Assembly (NCBI RefSeq): GCF_037975245.1
Contig: NC_092578.1
Span: forward strand, 5,373,001-5,437,000
DNA length: 64,000 nucleotides
Direction: 5' to 3'
Source of the DNA: Apostichopus japonicus
Lineage: Eukaryota > Echinodermata > Holothuroidea > Aspidochirotida > Stichopodidae
Shown here piece by piece: positions 1 to 12,178 of the stretch (position 1 is its first letter; every line of letters starts with the position of its first letter). The notes below the pieces were generated by a model. It was not told the DNA's origin. It worked only from the letters and a program-made list of their open reading frames with translations, and ran no database searches. The translations under genes and the position numbers were made by a program.

Positions 1-116
1 GTAACATGACTTTGAATCTGAACATTGTAAAACTATAGCCTACTTTCAAAATAGGTCATTTTAATTTAATACTGCAAACTTCATTTACTCAAACGTTGGT
101 GTGTTTGATATCCCAG

Positions 117-3100
117 GACCTTTCTGCTGTTGCCACGACCACCAGACCAGGTTTAGCTCTATGTTTACAAGTTGGCTTGGATTATACCAAGCAGCTGGTG
201 GCGGAGACTGGACTTCCTTTCATTCCGGTCCACCATATGGAAGCTCACGCTCTGACTGCACGCATGGTGGACAACAGGTAGATATTTCTGAATATTCTTT
301 CAATTATTTAATTAGTCTCCGACTCGGTTTCATTTACCGAGCATTGTCTTGATGTTGCAAGAACAATGTTTGATCCATAATGGGAAGTCTTGGAAGATGC
401 TGGTGTTAGAGAACTGAATGTGTTGTGAACCCTAGACCTTCAAATTAAATAAACGTTGTTCAAAAGAACATACCTTTTGGACATAACTTTCTAACATGGT
501 ATGCCAAATACATTTAATACATAAACTGTTAGCATGTAATGTCTGTTAAAAGTGTACAATTTCTTATCATTTTTTAGCAATTTTAAGATGCCGTCTGCAG
601 TTTGTTTTAATTGCACATTAACTTGAGAAAAATGAAGTCAGAAAGAAATCCACAGTTCATTGTATATAGAATTATGATTATAAATTTCTTCTTATGGATT
701 GCAAAATCATGTAAATTAACTTAAATTGTATATTAAATGTAAAGAGCCAGTGATTTGGAATGTTCATGGAGGATGGGAGATGGACAACGTTTGGAGACAG
801 CTGGTGGAAGAGGGATGCAAAAAATATCAATTTTTTTTTTTTTCTGACAGCGTGTCATTCCCCTTCCTGGTACTTCTGGTGTCTGGAGGACATTGCATTT
901 TAGCTCTCGCCAGAAATGTTGGAGATTTTGTTATCTTGGGTGAGACTCTGGATGGAGCACCAGGAGAGGCATTTGATAAGGTAAAAAATCTCAACAGGAT
1001 TTTATGGTGGGGGGGGGCAGTGGCGGAGTGTCCATACAGTCAGGGGGGCGGATGCCCCCCCCCCGACTTACTCAAATGGACTGCTGGCACCCTTTTCAGC
1101 TTTTTTTACCACATTTTACTTATTGCACGATTATTGACTTTTTTATTGCGCTCTCATCTACCTATTGACATTTGTCACATTTTGTTGGTGTAATTTTCTG
1201 ACAAAATGCTCTAAAGGCGGTCTTTAATTTATCCGCACTTCCGTTGTAAGAAACTATTTCCAAGCGCACGTACTTTCAACACCCATATAAACTTCCAAAT
1301 TGTCACGAATGGCGATGACACCTATTTATTCTTCATTTATCTGCAAATTAGCCAGGCCTGGAAAGGATAATTTCCGGCGATCTACGGAGTATCTTTACTC
1401 AAAAAATTTCTGTACGCTCCGTGCCAACCTGTGGTGGCACTCCGCTTAGATAGTGTCAAAGCGCCCCTACAGACCATTCTCACCCCCCTGACCAATACCC
1501 CTAGCTCTGCCACTGGGGGGTGGGGTGGGAGAAAGGGTCAGGGGGTCTTGAGTGGGGAGGCTGAGGGGTGGTGTCAGGAGGTCTTTGGAAGCACAGATGT
1601 CTACTGTTGTACTTTCTGGTCTTACTAAATGTAAGGTTGCTCGGAACACTTCATATTTTTCAACCTTTGATTGTCAGTCCAACACCTGTTTGGATCAAAT
1701 GTCAGAGATGTGACAGATCATCGTTTTCGTAGTCGGTTGATAACTTTCCAAGAAAACTTTCTCATGTTGTTACAAAATTAAAACTTGTCCTAATGAACAT
1801 CTGATAGCTGCAAATAAACTGACGATTTATCAGCCACCTAGTGATTTATGGTTACTATGGTGATAACGACCATTGACATCGACATTTCTAATTGTAATTA
1901 TGCTTTACAGATAGCAAGGAGATTGAAACTGCAAGAGCACCCTCAATGTAAAGGTATGAGTGGTGGTCAGGCTATCGAAACATTGGCAAAGGAAGGGAAC
2001 ATTCACCTCTTGGATGGCAAACATCTGTTCCGAATGCAAAGAAAAGATTGCAACTTCTCATTTATCGGGTTCAAGCAAGCGGTGTTTAGATTGATTCAAG
2101 AGGAAGAGAAACTACAAGGTACGAACACTGCAAACCTTCGAATCATTCCGTCAAAAATGGTGTTGTTTTTGTATGTCTGTCCTTCTGTCATGGCTTTTGT
2201 GACCTGCAATTATAGATATTGTTAATAACTGTGTGTATAGATGGGGCAAAAATTATATATTTAATGATAGATTGATTAAGCAGGATGTTGGAAACCCTCT
2301 CTAACTACTGTAGGTCAGGAGGTTACGATATTGAACTGCTTAAAAACAAAACTAAACGCATGATGTCATCTTTGTCTAACATGATTATTAATGTGTTCTG
2401 TCTATGATTAAATACTGTATACGTAAAATGTTTGCTATGACTGAATTTACTGAAATGATAAGTCTTATATCAATAAATCATACTGCGATTGGTGAGATAA
2501 TACTCCAAGTCTTGTGACTAAATATGACTACAGTGGGTGATCAAGTGGACTAACATTCTACCTTGTTTGCAGGTACGAGCAACATCCTTGAGAATGTATG
2601 TGACATTTGTGCCTCTGTCCAGCATCACATCACTAGACACCTGGTAACAAGAATTCTGAGAGGCATTGAATACTGCAAGATGACTGACATGCTCCCACAG
2701 GAGAAACAAATTTTAGTAAGAATTTAGTTCCATTTATTTATTTTATTTTTTACCAGGGCCATATCTCAAACTGTTTCAGCTAGATTGCTGCATGCAAGGA
2801 AATTGTTTCATACAGACCTACCTCATGGAGTAAATCTGTGGCAAAACCTCTCCCATGTACTAAAACGATGGTCCATTGATCTTCAGGCCATTATATAGCT
2901 TGCGTAGTTAAAGTGAAATAAATTTTTAGATTAGAGAATAGTATAAAATTTCAGGTAATTTGCATGCAGTGATGGTTTGGGAAGCCTATGATAATGATTA
3001 CAATCTCAAAATGAAAACAACTTAGTTAATTGAAACAATGCAGTGGTATAGTGTCTGATTGTATTCAAATCAAAGGTATACTGAGGGCAGGTGCAGATCC

Positions 3101-4504
3101 AGGATTTTAAATGGAATGGGTGTGGCCCTGAGCCTCTTTAAAGTCAACTGTTATGTAGGGGGGTCTGGTGGTCAATCCCTACCCCACCCCCACCCAAGAG
3201 AAAATTAACATTTTAGAGGTGAAATGGTTCATTCTAAGGCATACTTGTAAATTAGGTATATGTGGAAGGTTGTGGTACTAATAACTATTTACATTTTTGG
3301 GGGGTTGGAAAGGAGGGGTGTGTACACCCCACACCACCCCTAAATAAAGACATTTATCTATTGCCTATATCCTCACAGGTTGTATCTGGTGGTGTGGCTA
3401 GCAATGGTTACATAAAGCATGCACTGGGCAGGCTATGCGATCATACAAGTTATAAACTTGTATGCCCACCTCCAAAACTCTGCACGGACAACGGTATCAT
3501 GGTAGCGTGGGCCGGTATGGAACACCTTAAGCTGGGTCCTGGATTCGCAGATAATCCGCAAGAGGTCAGATTCGAGCCAAGGTAAAGTAGATTATCAATA
3601 TGAGAAAGAAAGAAAGGAGAGAAAAGCATAGGTTGGATGATCATCTCCGGTTATAGAGTTATTCCAATTATCGTCTCAGATTCGTACTGCTTGAAAATGA
3701 CCCAATTTTTTGCACGAGATGTTTAGAAAGATCGGGTATCATATGGTGTGACCTAATAATGATAATGAGATAACAAAAATGGTTTTATAGTAATGTAGAT
3801 TAATTACATATAATCAACACTTATTTCCCAGTCAGTTAAATTCCATTGTTGATTTGTTTTGTAAAATAAAGATGGTAGGATTGATGGACTTGATATTAGT
3901 GATACCCCTGATGGTTAGAGGACTTAAAGGGTGTGAAGACTCACGCACAAAGAAACGTCTCATGCCGGTAATCAGACCTTGTTTCGAATGAGGTGTAACA
4001 GAAGTGTTAGACACCACCATCGATCCCAAAAAATACACACAAAGCTTGCTACTGTCGGTAATTAGACACTAGTGTACAGTCAATACATACAACTACGGTC
4101 AATACCCACAACACAGTCTACATAGCAGGGATGGACATCTCATGTCTAGATAAAAGATAACAAGGTATCACGTTTCATTTTGTAGCGACAAGAAGAAAAC
4201 GTCATATGCAAGCCACGGAAAGTTAACTTTTTCAGAGCACTGCACGCAGGTTGGGGCGAGTCTTCGCTGCCTTTAACATATGAAACGGTGATAGAAAGAA
4301 GATGTACTATATATATTTCATAAACCAATATTTTGTTAATAAAAACATGGAATTATATTGTATGCGAGATATCGAATTATTTTATTTGGGAATGATGCAT
4401 ATTCATTTTCATATTGCAGAGAACCTTTAGGGGTTAACATCGCCAACGCGGTAGCCGAGGCTAGAGTCGACATCAAAAGATTCAAGTTCTGGACGGATGG
4501 ATGA
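117..4504 (+). CDS. OSGEPL1: OSGEPL1, mitochondrial tRNA N6-threonylcarbamoyladenosine synthase (3' six exons)
   Basis: Coding exons are 117-277, 851-980, 1911-2118, 2573-2715, 3379-3581 and 4420-4504, all with AG/GT borders and matching phases. They encode 309 residues and then TGA. The product is a Kae1/TsaD/OSGEP-family enzyme that transfers the threonylcarbamoyl group to A37 of ANN-decoding tRNAs; the OSGEPL1 branch is mitochondrial. Visible family motifs are the metal-binding HHMEAH (exon 1 here), FPFLVLLVSGGH (exon 2), MSGGQAIE and DCNFSF (exon 3), VVSGGVASN and CTDNGIMVAW (exon 5, with the conserved metal Asp). The C-terminus PLGVNIANAVAEARV matches the OSGEPL1 tail rather than OSGEP. 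About 100 N-terminal residues, including the targeting peptide, lie upstream of the window. Introns carry a hAT-like MITE (intron 2) and a TTAA MITE (last intron). The paralogue assignment rests on recalled family sequence. Confidence 0.93.
1018..1515 (-). mobile_element. hAT-type MITE, CAGTGGCGGAG family, in an OSGEPL1 intron
   Basis: The left end reads CAGTGGCGGAG and the right end CTCTGCCACTG, forming terminal inverted repeats. The interior is an inverted, diverged copy of the element at 8054-8452; shared blocks include the CCAGCAGTCCATTTGAG region and the CGGAGCG...CACCACAGG region. No protein is encoded. G-runs at both borders make the target duplication unclear. Confidence 0.7.
3924..4276 (+). 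mobile_element. TTAA-flanked MITE (piggyBac-like ends), copy 1
   Basis: The 353-bp element starts TTAAAGGGTGTGAAGACT and ends AGTCTTCGCTGCCTTTAA, so the ends are inverted repeats bounded by TTAA. Its body is repeated in opposite orientation at 61318-61668 (351 bp) and in interrupted form at 20211-20723. TTAA target use is typical of piggyBac superfamily elements; the superfamily is inferred from the ends only, as there is no transposase. It lies in the last OSGEPL1 intron. Confidence 0.75.
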
Positions 4505-5289
4505 TCAATCAAATTGAAAGTCTTCAACGAAGTTGTTGATAGAGGATGGAAATAGCAGATGACACACATCATGGATGGAGAGATTAGAGATGGGAGAAAT
4601 CAGTTCAAATGAATGTTGCTGCTCAGGAAAGGAAGGGTGCAATACATTCAGTATAGCAATGCTGCTCAATGATCAGGAAACTGAAGCCAGTTATTGTAGC
4701 AGCAACCCAACTGGACAATTGGTCATGTACTCATTAGTCTATTGATAAGGGATGACTCCCTTTCAAGTGTATTTACGAATTGTGAAAAGTCAAGATAATG
4801 GACAGTTGCAAATATTGAACAAATATTTTTTCTTGCTTTCTTTAAAGTAGGGGTGCAAGTGCAACCTTGTAACCTTTCCAAGTGGAGGGACCTTAGCCTC
4901 CCCCTCCCCCCCCCCATGGATGGAATCATGGAGGGCTCAATTTGTCCCCCCAAACCTACCACCTTGCAGAAAGAATATTCCAAAAAAAAAACAAGTACAC
5001 ACAATAACAGAATGATATGACATTTATGTACAGTACAAGCTAAGTGTTGAAAAAATTGTATACATTGTTTCAAAAGTTGCAAAATTTAGCAGCATTTTGC
5101 ATGTAATCTAAGCAACTTCCATTTTTACCAAAATTTCTCACCCCTCCCTTAGACCCCTCCACTGCTTGCTTGCTTGTAACATTAACTCAAATGAGTCAAT
5201 TTTCCATGTACAAGTATATGTTTTACACATAAATGACAAAGTAATGTTGTAATGGGTGCGAGACACTTGATTAGTTTTGATGTCTTGTC

Positions 5290-5445
5290 ACAAGACCTGC
5301 AAGTCCCAATTTATACACCTGGGTGAAGAGAGGCAACGGAGATAAAGCGCCTTGCCAAAGGACACAACGTAATGATCTGGCCAGGGCTCGAACCTGTAAT
5401 CCTTAGATCACAAGTCCACTGCCTTAACCACTTGACCGCAATGAC
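5290..5445 (-). mobile_element. tRNA-derived SINE fragment
   Basis: Read on the minus strand from about 5445, the sequence has a tRNA-like head: a box-A-like GGTCAAGTGGTTAAGGCAG, an anticodon-arm-like stretch, then box B GGTTCGAGCCCTGG. It is followed by a tRNA-unrelated body (CCTTTGGCAAGGCGCTTTAT, then CTCTTCACCCAGGTGTATAA). This is the organisation of marine-invertebrate tRNA SINEs. It is not a functional tRNA gene, because the acceptor stem does not pair. Confidence 0.75.
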
Positions 5446-6282
5446 GAAAAAGAGAAAGTACCGTGGCATACTCATGTTTATTGCAATACTTACTATTCGA
5501 TTAATCGGCAAAGATCACGCGAAGATCAGTGAAAAGTTTACTAACTAAAGAAGAAACAAGAGTTTGAAATTCCATGTTCAATGAAAATCATAAAACCTAG
5601 GAGATAATTCTCATCTCATTTGAGAAGTTACCTGGTCCTAGTAGGAGGGCAAAGGTAATCAAATGAAGAGTGTAAAATTACTTAACCCACCAAATGAAAT
5701 ACAAATTAAAAAATATTTTGTAGACACATCAGATTTGTTTATAATGAAAAATATAAGGAAAGAGATGACGCTTTTGCTTATATTTGTGGACCAATTAATA
5801 CTCTCCCTTAAATCGAAGGGAATGCAACTTCGGCGAATACCTTTTCATTTTGTTTTCTTGAGTTGACTAGTGATTGTCTATAAAATTTCATTTAAAGCAA
5901 ATAAAAGTGTCTGAAGCATACTCGCCCCCCCACGTTCCCCTTCCCCACAATAGATGAAATTGTCAGCTATTCAGTGAGAGAGTTCCACAGTTCGAATAAC
6001 TCAAAATGATACTTCCCACAAAGTTAATGACCCTTTCACAATGCTCTGAAGGATGGTGACTTTATGAATTTAACCACAACTTTAATGTTCACAATCTGTT
6101 CACAATGTGGGTGGTAGCTGGTGACAATATGAAACTACTGAACAGTAAAATTTAATCAACAAGAAAGAACTTGTTGATATAAAAAAAAAAATATTAAGTT
6201 TTTTTAAAATGATGGAAGATAATGATGGCAGCATTTTGGAATACTTTTTGTTTCAATTTTTGCATATAATTATTGATCAACC

Positions 6283-6284
6283 GG

Positions 6285-6342
<58 letters not shown>
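6283..6342. repeat. (TA)n microsatellite
   Basis: About 60 bp of nearly pure TA dinucleotides with occasional C interruptions. Confidence 0.9.
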
Positions 6343-6345
<3 letters not shown>

Positions 6346-6351
6346 TACATA

Positions 6352-6656
6352 TTTACTTTGAAGATTAAAAGAAATAATCCAGCCTGTTGGCGAAATACAG
6401 TGAGTTTCATATTATTCTCTCTCTCTTTTTGCTTTCATCTGTTTCCATAGCAACAGTACATAGCAACTAGTGAAGTAAAGAGTGTAACTTAAAAAATATG
6501 AAAATATATACTTTAAGGATTAAAAGAGAAAATCCAACCCGTTTGCGACATGCAGTGAGTTTCATATTCTTCTCTTTTTGGGGGGCTTTCATCTGTTTCC
6601 ATGGCAATAATACAAGTAACTTGTGCAGTTACGCTTACTTATAGAGTGCAACTTTA
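6352..6656 (+). repeat. two-unit tandem duplication, about 157 bp
   Basis: Two adjacent diverged copies share GATTAAAAGA, then CAGTGAGTTTCATATT and TTTCATCTGTTTCCAT at matching spacing. The first starts near 6352 and the second near 6509. No coding potential is seen. Confidence 0.7.
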
Positions 6657-7731
6657 CAACTATTACAATATAAAACGAACAATTAAATCTTATGGCATAC
6701 GCACGTATTTGGGATGACGTGTGTTAAAATAATCCATTATAAAACTATTTCTTCTCATTTCTTTCTTCGTTTTTTCATAAATGCATTTTTTTTTTGGTCA
6801 AGACCCCCATTACCAAGTTTGGGGTTGCGTATTATATAACCTTGACGACTGTTTTATTCCACTTTACAACTTTTTAAGAAACTTTATCGTAACGTAATCC
6901 GTCGAAGACTTTAAAAAAATGAAGCTGACATCAATTAAATATTGGATGGATTTTTTTTTTAAATATTCGTATATGATTTTCTGCTTTAGCCCTGAGATGG
7001 TAGACATTAAAGCCCTTATTATTTTATTCTCGAGAAGATTAAATAACGACCGGTATATTTGAATTATTACGATTTGCGTCTTTATAGAAGAAATTAAATC
7101 CAATCCCCCTTCCTTTAAAATATTCCATTGAAATGATCTACAACGAAGAATTCATCCAAAGCTAAGAAATATATCTGCTTCCTTCCTTTTGAATATATTA
7201 TGATTTAAGAATTGTTTCCGGTGCCGTTGTATAAGATGTGTGATGTCATACAGTTACTTACGTAGTAAAAACATTTCATTTTCCTTCAGGGTCGCCACCA
7301 CCATTTTCAGAGAGAGAGAGAGGGGACTAGATGGACTGGAGGGGGAGGTCTAAAGTGTCCCCCTTTTATCCTTAATTTTTTTTTGGGTAAAATGGAACTG
7401 GAATGCATAACGATGCGATAGTTATTGCAGCATTTGAAACAATTTTGTAGATTATTTTAACCGCAGAGGCATGCAGTATACACTCACTGGCGGATCCAGG
7501 GCCTTTGTTTGGGAGGGGCCAAAGTGGCATTAGAGTGATATGGGGGAGGGGTCTAAGGGGAAGGGGTGCGCCCCTCCCCTTTGGAAAATTTTCTATTGCT
7601 GAATGCCCTCAGATGCAATTTGGTGCGACAAAAGTGTACAATGGTGATGTTAATTTACTTCTAAAAAAAATGTTTCCCAGGTGTAATTTTCTAAAATATT
7701 TATAAAACAAAGTTGGGATCATCTTTCTCCA

Positions 7732-7920
7732 GGCGCGGCGGAACGGAAAATTATTGGAGGGGGGGGGGGCGCTAATGTGTGGAGACTATCTAAGCGGAGC
7801 GCCACCATCGGTTGGCGCGGAGCGTACAAGAAAATTTTGGGATATTTCAAACCCCCAGATAGCCGGAAACGGCACTTCCCGAGTGTTTTATGCTGCGAAT
7901 ACCTAGCCCTAAAGTATGGG
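7732..7920 (+). mobile_element. partial relic of the CAGTGGCGGAG MITE family
   Basis: It shares CTATCTAAGCGGAGCGCCAC, then GGAGCGTAC and the GCCGGAAA block with the element at 8054-8452, but it is diverged and lacks clean ends. Confidence 0.6.
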
Positions 7921-8053
7921 TCTCAAGCCTGCAATTTCTCAGATTGCACGTAAAAGTCTGTAAAAACATTGTAATTTGTATATTCGATGGTGTTTTAAGA
8001 GAGTAGCTATTACTCGTAGTGTACTCACAAAGACGTTTTGAGTGTAGTAAGGG

Positions 8054-8452
8054 CAGTGGCGGAGCTAGGGGTAATGGTCAGGGGGCAAGAATGGTCTGTA
8101 GGGGCGCTTTCGACACTATCTAAGCGGAGCGCCACCACAGGTTGGGGCGGAGCGTACAGAAAATTTTTGAGTAAAGATACTCCCTAGATCGCCGGAAATG
8201 ACCCTTTCCGGGCCTAGCTAATTTGCAGATAAACGGAGAATAAATAGGTGTCGTCGCCATTTTGTCGGAAAATTACACCAACAGAATATGACAAATGTCA
8301 ATAGGTATATGAGAGCGCAATAAAATAGTCAATAATCGCGAATAAGTAAAAAGTAGTGAAAAGCTGAAAAGGGCGCCAGCAGTCCATTTGAGTCCGTCAG
8401 GGGGGGGGGGGGGCATCCGCCCCTGACTGTATATATGGACGCTCCGCCACTA
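8054..8452 (+). mobile_element. complete hAT-type MITE, CAGTGGCGGAG family, 399 bp
   Basis: The ends are CAGTGGCGGAGC and GCTCCGCCACTA. The 8-bp direct repeat AGTAAGGG flanks both sides (8046-8053 and 8453-8460). It is nested inside the larger hAT-like element at 7485-9604, so it inserted later. Related copies lie at 1018-1515, 7732-7920 and 12743-12848. Confidence 0.85.
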
Positions 8453-8969
8453 AGTAAGGGGATGTTGGAGAACTGGCTGAAATGAGGCAAGTCATTAGCC
8501 TAAGACGAAGTTGTGGTACGCTTACCGGTACTCACACTCACTGCTTCCACATTTCACGGGGCGTGAAGACGCGGTTGGGTGACAATGTGGTCTATAGCCA
8601 GGGGACGGGCCGAGGGTCCCCAGCAATTACTAAAATTATTACACCTATATAGTATACGTGTGCATCGGACAAATCGACAAGTATGCATTGAAAAATGGGC
8701 AGATGCACGTTTCGGAGCCTTGGTAAATATTGGGGGGCTTATCATGCATTTGCCCCCTCAACTTTTCATTGGGAGCTGAGCCCCCCCAAGCCCCTCCCCC
8801 CCCGGTTCCGGCGCCACTGTCTTTCTCAAGAAATTTTATTTCTCATAGGTTATAAATTTCTTACAACAAGCCTGTAACTGCAAAATGGTGTTAAACTGTA
8901 AATCCTCATGCTCATACATTTACATAGCTCCCAACTCTTGAGAAGGCAAATGCTGGTTCATGCCACGAA

Positions 8970-9022
8970 TCGCCGTCCTGGGGAGGGGTATAAGGGGAGG
9001 GGGTGTCCCCCTCCCCTTTTGA
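8970..9022. repeat. G-rich palindromic repeat, also at 9678-9730
   Basis: The segment CGCCGTCCTGGGGAGGGGT leads into GGGGAGGGGGTGTCCCCCT, a self-complementary G/C hairpin. The same pair of blocks recurs at 9678-9730, and a looser version sits at 7540-7580. These are probably terminal parts of another MITE family. Confidence 0.6.
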
Positions 9023-12000
9023 TTTTTTTTTGGAATCCTGGTGATGCCTACATGTAAAATGGTGGCACTTAGAAAGGCTTTTGTCACCCAAAATTTTCTG
9101 AGAAATATGCATTTTTTTGTGTGTAACATCAATAAATTGAATAGTAGGTGATAATTCATTCTTTCCCGTGGCATGAAAATGTTCGCTGCTCGCCCCAATG
9201 AAAAGAAATATAGGCTAATTTGAGGTTCAAATGATGCTGTAAAGGAGGTTTTATACTCTATTATGCTAAATGCTACAGAAATGATGGTTGCTAAGTCAAA
9301 ATTTGATGCAAATTTTTTTATGTATACTTGACAATTACAATGCGGATTTTTCGGACGCTTGTGCCGGTCAGCGGCTTTGGGTGTTAGAATGCGGGTCTAA
9401 TTCCCGCGAATTGCGGGTCAGTTGGGAGCTCTGCATTTAATTTTAAACCAGAAAACGAAAAGGTTTAGACTAGTCTACCACTGCTATTCCTCTCGATTTT
9501 TTAAATTTCCAGTCATATGATTTAGCGGATGTTCGGAAACACTTTTTGGCTCACCTTTGGGGGGGGCCATGGCCCCCTTGGCCCCCCCCTTGGATCCGCC
9601 AGTGTATACACTATAGCTTTGTGTATAGTAATATCAGGGATGAGACTGGGCCGGGGAAAAAAATCTGAAATTTACCGATCGCCGTCCTGGGGGAGGAGTT
9701 TAAGGGGAGGGGGTGTCCCCCTCCCCTTTATAATTTCATTTGTCAGGTAAGGAGGGCTTAGATGCAAAATGGTGGACTCTAGATGGAATCTATCACATCA
9801 CGTAACTCGCCAAAAAAGTGTGGAATTTCTGCTTGTATAATTTATCCATTAGCTTTTTTGAACCAAAAAAGGCTTTTTTGCTTGCTTTGTGCTACTTGAT
9901 TCCACCACTGGTCAAATTCGGTGTTCCTTCCCTTCACAGTCCAGCATGTTCGGCCAAAAAAAAATTAAATCAAAAAAATAATAAAAAACGCGAATTACGA
10001 GAAAAAACGCGAAAATGAAAAAAAAAAAATCGGAAATCCGCGTTTCCGCTGAAGAGTCTCATGCCTGTAATATGGTGTCTGCTCATGATTACGCCGCTGA
10101 TGTTTTTTCTATTGTTTTTTTCTTTTTCTTTGGTACTTTCAAGGTCAACGTAAGCAGTGTTGAAAACTATTACAATGTCAGTATTATGTCATATTGGAAC
10201 GGTATTTTCTCTACACAGTATAGTTGTAAACAGTATAAGGTGGACTAAACATGTTTTTCCAAATTTTAGGAAATGTTTTCAAACAAGGCAAACAATCTTG
10301 CATATCCTGGGGTTCACAGTTTTTTCATATTTTGTTTTTAGCTTTCCGGTTTTAATAAAATCAAGCACGCTTTGCAAAAATAAGATGAGGTAAATAGAAA
10401 ACAAAAAAAGAGGGGGGGGGTGGTGGTAAGCAAGGTTAAAATTGTAGAATTTTAAGAACTAGTAAGCGTAAATACTTCGCAAAACACGCGTAACATTTAA
10501 AGAAATGACATGACAATAAAGGAAATGCTTTTCTCACCCAAATAGTTATTTCTGTCTAATTCGTATATAATTTCAATCCGTCAGAAGAAACAACAGCGAA
10601 ATGAACAATAAGAAACCAATACCAGTAAACAATAAAATGTTTAAACAATGAGCAGGCATTGCGGTGGGAGGAGTGTGGAACGGACGTTGCTAAGGCAGTT
10701 TCTGAACACAATGGGCGGGGGGGGGGGGGGGAGGGCACACTAGGAACTCACATACAGTGGTATTAACTCTACCATTAGCTGGTAAAAGGAAAAATCGAAA
10801 TTTTTGTGGTTCAGTTGAGAAATCCGTTCAGAATGAGTTTATGCTATATAAAGTACAGAATCCAACTTATTGAAGGAATAGGGGTTAAGGATGCGTACTG
10901 GTGTACGAAACTCAAGTAACGATACAATATGGGTTTTTCTGTTTACTTTGGTGAGCGATAGACAATCAGTGTGCTTGTATACTCACTTAAACTTGGTCAT
11001 TACAGTCGGTGTCAATGATAATTGAAACCCGCACCCACGAAAGAAAAAAATGCTAAAAAAGAATGAAAACAAACAAATAAACAAGTAAAAAAACATTTAC
11101 AATTGCAACATAAGATGGAGAAAGTGGACTTTTTAATATCCACAAAAAATATAGCCTATACCTTAAGCAAAATACCAAAGGGGCGTTTAAACACACCGAT
11201 TTGTTGAAAAGTATCACGGATATATATGTTCAGTAATATCGCGTCTACATGTTCAAAGAAGCGCGCGGATATGTTAAAAGCTAATCATTTTTTTTCTGTG
11301 TAATCTTCGTCATGCAAGTATCAAATTATGACACGTATAACTCATCATAAGTCATTACATGATACAACATGCTGATATATATGTCGACATTTCCATTGAA
11401 ACATTGTCATCTCATTTTTGTGTACGATATTTAGCCTATGAAAAGTTTGGCTCTCCTTAAAGACACAAACCTTAGTCCAAGACCCCATGCAGTATACTTT
11501 AAGAGTACGTTTTTTTTTTGCCAGAGCACTTTTAATTAATTCAGACTAGATTCCCTTTGTACATGGACTATTCATTATTGCAGCTGCGCAGTTAAGGACT
11601 TCGAGCTGTCGAGAGTACGGATGAACATACATACAGACGCGCTAGGTGATAGACTAGTTCAAGGTTTCACTTGTTTACTTTGTCCGAATGAAAAAAAAAA
11701 AGGCTACAAAAGTCAAGTTTAGGTTGACTTGAAGGTTCGAAAATATGTATCAAAAGGATCTCCTTTTCAATAATAACGAACATAATAGTATATTCTTCTG
11801 ATGATCAACTCACAGTACCGTTCCAAACGATCTGCAGCTAGTCAAGTTTCGCGGAACTAGATAGAACCAATATGAAAGCGCCCTCTCTGTCTAGTTTGGG
11901 CGATGCTGCAGAGGGAGCCCCTTTTCCATGACTTATGTTAACAATCCAATCTCTCATTAATAAAATAAAATAAAAATGGAATCCAAATAATAGAAAGCAA

Positions 12001-12178
12001 TATAAAAACCTTTTGGAAATGCCAAAAACTGAAGTAGAAAAAATAAGGAACCAAAACATTCCTTAACTATACTTACATGGGTGTCTATTATATAGAACAG
12101 CATAGATTTTACATAGAGGTATAACACTCAAGACCAGCTTTAGTGGGATCCATGGTATCTATACACATATCCACCTGG

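Larger units (their letters stand above)
7485..9604. mobile_element. hAT-like non-autonomous transposon with 8-bp TSD
   Basis: The left end is CACTGGCGGATCCAGGG and the right end CCTTGGATCCGCCAGTG, giving terminal inverted repeats. Both sides carry the identical 8-bp direct repeat TATACACT (7477-7484 and 9605-9612), the target-duplication length of hAT elements. The 2,120-bp body has no intact transposase. It holds at least one complete younger element (8054-8452), a relic of the same family (about 7732-7920) and a G-rich palindrome, so it is a composite of nested insertions. Confidence 0.85.
4505..12178. other. intergenic region, repeat-rich
   Basis: This 7.7-kb stretch between the OSGEPL1 stop and the last exon of the minus-strand giant gene has no ORF with recognisable similarity or splice structure. 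It holds a SINE (5.3-5.45 kb), a TA microsatellite, a two-unit tandem duplication (6.35-6.65 kb), the 2.1-kb hAT-like element, and a second copy of a G-rich palindrome (9.67-9.73 kb). From about 9.75 to 12.1 kb I see only AT-rich sequence with homopolymer runs. The giant gene's 3' UTR must begin here, but I could not place its polyA site. Confidence 0.7.

Noticed and set aside
5370-5445. A tRNA gene on the minus strand
   Set aside because: Boxes A and B are present, but the acceptor stem does not pair and a SINE body follows.
11838-12059. A minus-strand exon with a membrane-like stretch after the giant gene's last exon
   Set aside because: It is AT-rich, in no matching phase with an identified donor, and lies beyond the TGA at 12179; more likely 3' UTR or intergenic.
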